The notes under the pieces: generated by a model | The model's database searches: none | Told to the model about the DNA's origin: nothing | Seen by the model: the letters and a program-made list of their open reading frames with translations, nothing else | Position numbers and translations under genes: made by a program | Part shown: one piece after another, positions 62,970-64,000 of the stretch | How the letters are laid out: the number at the start of each line of letters is the position of its first letter | How positions within the stretch are numbered: the stretch's first letter is position 1 | DNA from: Chitinophaga sp. Cy-1792 | GTDB taxonomy: Bacteria > Bacteroidota > Bacteroidia > Chitinophagales > Chitinophagaceae | DNA: 64,000 bases | Direction: 5' to 3' | Assembly (NCBI RefSeq): GCF_011752935.1 | Contig: NZ_VWWO01000001.1 | Location: 434,001-498,000 of the forward strand

Positions 62970-63383
62970 ATGAAAAAGTTCCTCACCGCTGTTCTGGCTA
63001 TGTTTCTGGGTATGACTGTAGCCATGGCGCAAACACCTGCAACTGCTCCGTCTAAGAAAGATGCTAAAGAAGCGAAAGCTAAAGCTAAAGCTGACGCTAA
63101 AGAAGCTAAAGCAGACGCTAAAACCTCCGCTAAGGCAGACACTAAAGCTGCTAAAGCAGATGCTAAAACAAAGGCCGCAAAACCTGAAGCTGAAGCTAAA
63201 GCTAAAGCAGCACCTGCAACCGCTTCTGCTGAGCATGTAAAAAAAGATGGTACCCCTGACAAACGTTACAAAGACACCAAAGGTGCTACCACCACGCCAG
63301 CAGCAGGTCCTACCAAAAAAGACGGTACTCCTGACATGCGTTACAAAGCCAATAACCCAAATGCAGGAAAGAAGAAAAGCTAA
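62970..63383 (+). CDS. Secreted Lys/Ala-rich protein with two KKDGTPDxRYK motifs
   Basis: A 137-residue exported protein. Signal peptide 1-21 (MKKFLTAVLAMFLGMTVAMA), then a Lys/Ala/Asp-rich helix-forming stretch (about 30-90) like a histone-H1-type or polyampholyte segment, then two copies of KKDGTPDxRYK at about 93-103 and 118-128. I recall the KDGTPDMRYK motif from small exported Bacteroidota proteins of unknown function. I start at 62970; the upstream in-frame ATG (62919) would hide the signal sequence. Downstream of ispG, 63 bp. Confidence 0.7.
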   Translation: MKKFLTAVLAMFLGMTVAMAQTPATAPSKKDAKEAKAKAKADAKEAKADAKTSAKADTKAAKADAKTKAAKPEAEAKAKAAPATASAEHVKKDGTPDKRYKDTKGATTTPAAGPTKKDGTPDMRYKANNPNAGKKKS

Positions 63384-63402
63384 TTAGTGAGTAAACATAG
63401 TT

Positions 63403-63429
63403 AAAAGGAGCCTCGGCGAGGCTCCTTTT
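63403..63429 (+). terminator. Terminator after the Lys/Ala-rich gene
   Basis: AAAAGGAGCCTCG and CGAGGCTCCTTTT pair with a single-base centre and a T-run to 63432. Confidence 0.9.
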
Positions 63430-63488
63430 TTTATGCCCCGAAATATAGCCTGATACTACATTTATCTGATTTTGATTACTTTTAATGC

Positions 63489-64000
63489 ATGTTCGATTTC
63501 AGACTTAAAGTATTTCATACTGTTGCCAAGCGACTGAGCTTTACGAAGGCTGCAGAAGAATTATACATTTCTCAACCTGCGGTGACCAAACATATCCACG
63601 AGCTGGAGCAGCAACTGGGCATGGCGGTGTTTGAGCGTATAGGGAACAGAATTAAACTTACCCGCGCAGGCCAGCTGGTGATGCATCATACAGAGATCAT
63701 CTTTGCTGATTACCGCAATCTGGAATACGATATCAATCAACTGAAGCATACGCAGGGCGGCATGTTGCCCATTGGCGCCAGCACTACCATTGCGCAATAC
63801 CTGATACCGCCGCTGCTGGCGAAATTCAACCAGCGATATCCGGATGTAAAAACATCCCTGTCTACCGGTAATACTGAGCAGATAGAACAGGCATTATTTG
63901 AGAAAAGCATACAGCTGGGTATTATAGAAGGAAGTTCCAAGAACCCACAGTTGAAGTATGTGGAGTTTGCCAAAGATGAAATTGTACTGGTAGGAAATCC
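63489..64000 (+). CDS. LysR-family transcriptional regulator, N-terminal part
   Basis: The first about 170 residues are inside the window; the gene runs off the right edge. The N-terminal winged helix has the LysR hallmark (FHTVAKRLSFTKAAEELYISQPAVTKHIHELEQQLG, quoted over several short pieces: SFTKAAEEL, SQPAVTKHI, LEQQLG). The sensor domain begins around GMLPIGASTTIAQYL. The -7-like box TACTTTTA ends 4 nt before the ATG. It may control a divergent or downstream gene outside the window. Confidence 0.92.
   Translation, partial: MFDFRLKVFHTVAKRLSFTKAAEELYISQPAVTKHIHELEQQLGMAVFERIGNRIKLTRAGQLVMHHTEIIFADYRNLEYDINQLKHTQGGMLPIGASTTIAQYLIPPLLAKFNQRYPDVKTSLSTGNTEQIEQALFEKSIQLGIIEGSSKNPQLKYVEFAKDEIVLVGN

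Noticed and set aside
1..64000. tRNA or rRNA genes
   Set aside because: I saw no convincing T-arm/acceptor pairing or rRNA sequence while reading; I could not run a tRNA finder, so a missed tRNA is possible but unlikely in the spacers described.

Overview
The window looks like chromosome of a gliding-type Bacteroidota, most likely a Chitinophaga-like Chitinophagaceae member. This genus call is inference from gene content. Supporting signs are gldE-gldD next to mutY-ssb, the long IspG form, a CarB without the allosteric C-terminus, a 31-residue COX24/AURKAIP1-type ribosomal protein, ECF sigma/anti-sigma pairs, many TAnnTTTG boxes in front of genes, and few Shine-Dalgarno-like leaders. I see no rRNA, tRNA, CRISPR array, insertion sequence or prophage.

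Regions. 1-6.6 kb: an ABC efflux set on the minus strand (adaptor, two ATPases, TolC start; no permease inside the window) divergent from a sigma-54 response regulator and histidine kinase; the shared spacer carries a candidate sigma-54 promoter and tandem activator dyads. 6.7-16 kb: NAD synthesis (nadB), lipid A acyltransferase, BON/LysM envelope proteins, an MBL-rhodanese sulfur protein with a Cys-less ArsR regulator, tsaB with a degenerate 3HCDH-like protein, ridA and a YcbB-type L,D-transpeptidase. 16-25.3 kb: rng, COX24-like protein, TPR protein and HU on one strand, mutY, ssb, gldE, gldD, DUF3109 and LutB-like genes on the other. 25.3-34.3 kb: an ECF sigma with an unusual anti-sigma, then comEC-purH and carB. 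34.5-39.3 kb: accessory-looking stretch with a DeoR-MFS unit divergent from a nucleotidase, two candidate structured RNAs (one of them at 31.2 kb), a double-HTH XRE regulator and unknown small genes. 39.5-49.3 kb: acs, a hydrolase, a second L,D-transpeptidase, an M16 protease and a four-gene ECF operon. 49.7-64 kb: kbl, a class D beta-lactamase, a batB-batC pair, an RND efflux operon with an AraC regulator, ispG, a Lys/Ala-rich secreted protein and the start of a LysR gene.

How it fits together. Most genes are ordinary core metabolism and envelope functions. The more unusual parts are regulatory: the sigma-54 efflux switch (3.0-3.2 kb), a 10-bp-phased GC array between the DeoR and nucleotidase genes (37.0-37.1 kb), an anti-sigma protein whose periplasmic part resembles a SusC-type receptor plug and ends in a TonB-like domain (25.3-26.5 kb), a hairpin-rich transcript candidate at 37.6-37.8 kb, and nested inverted repeats in front of the XRE gene.
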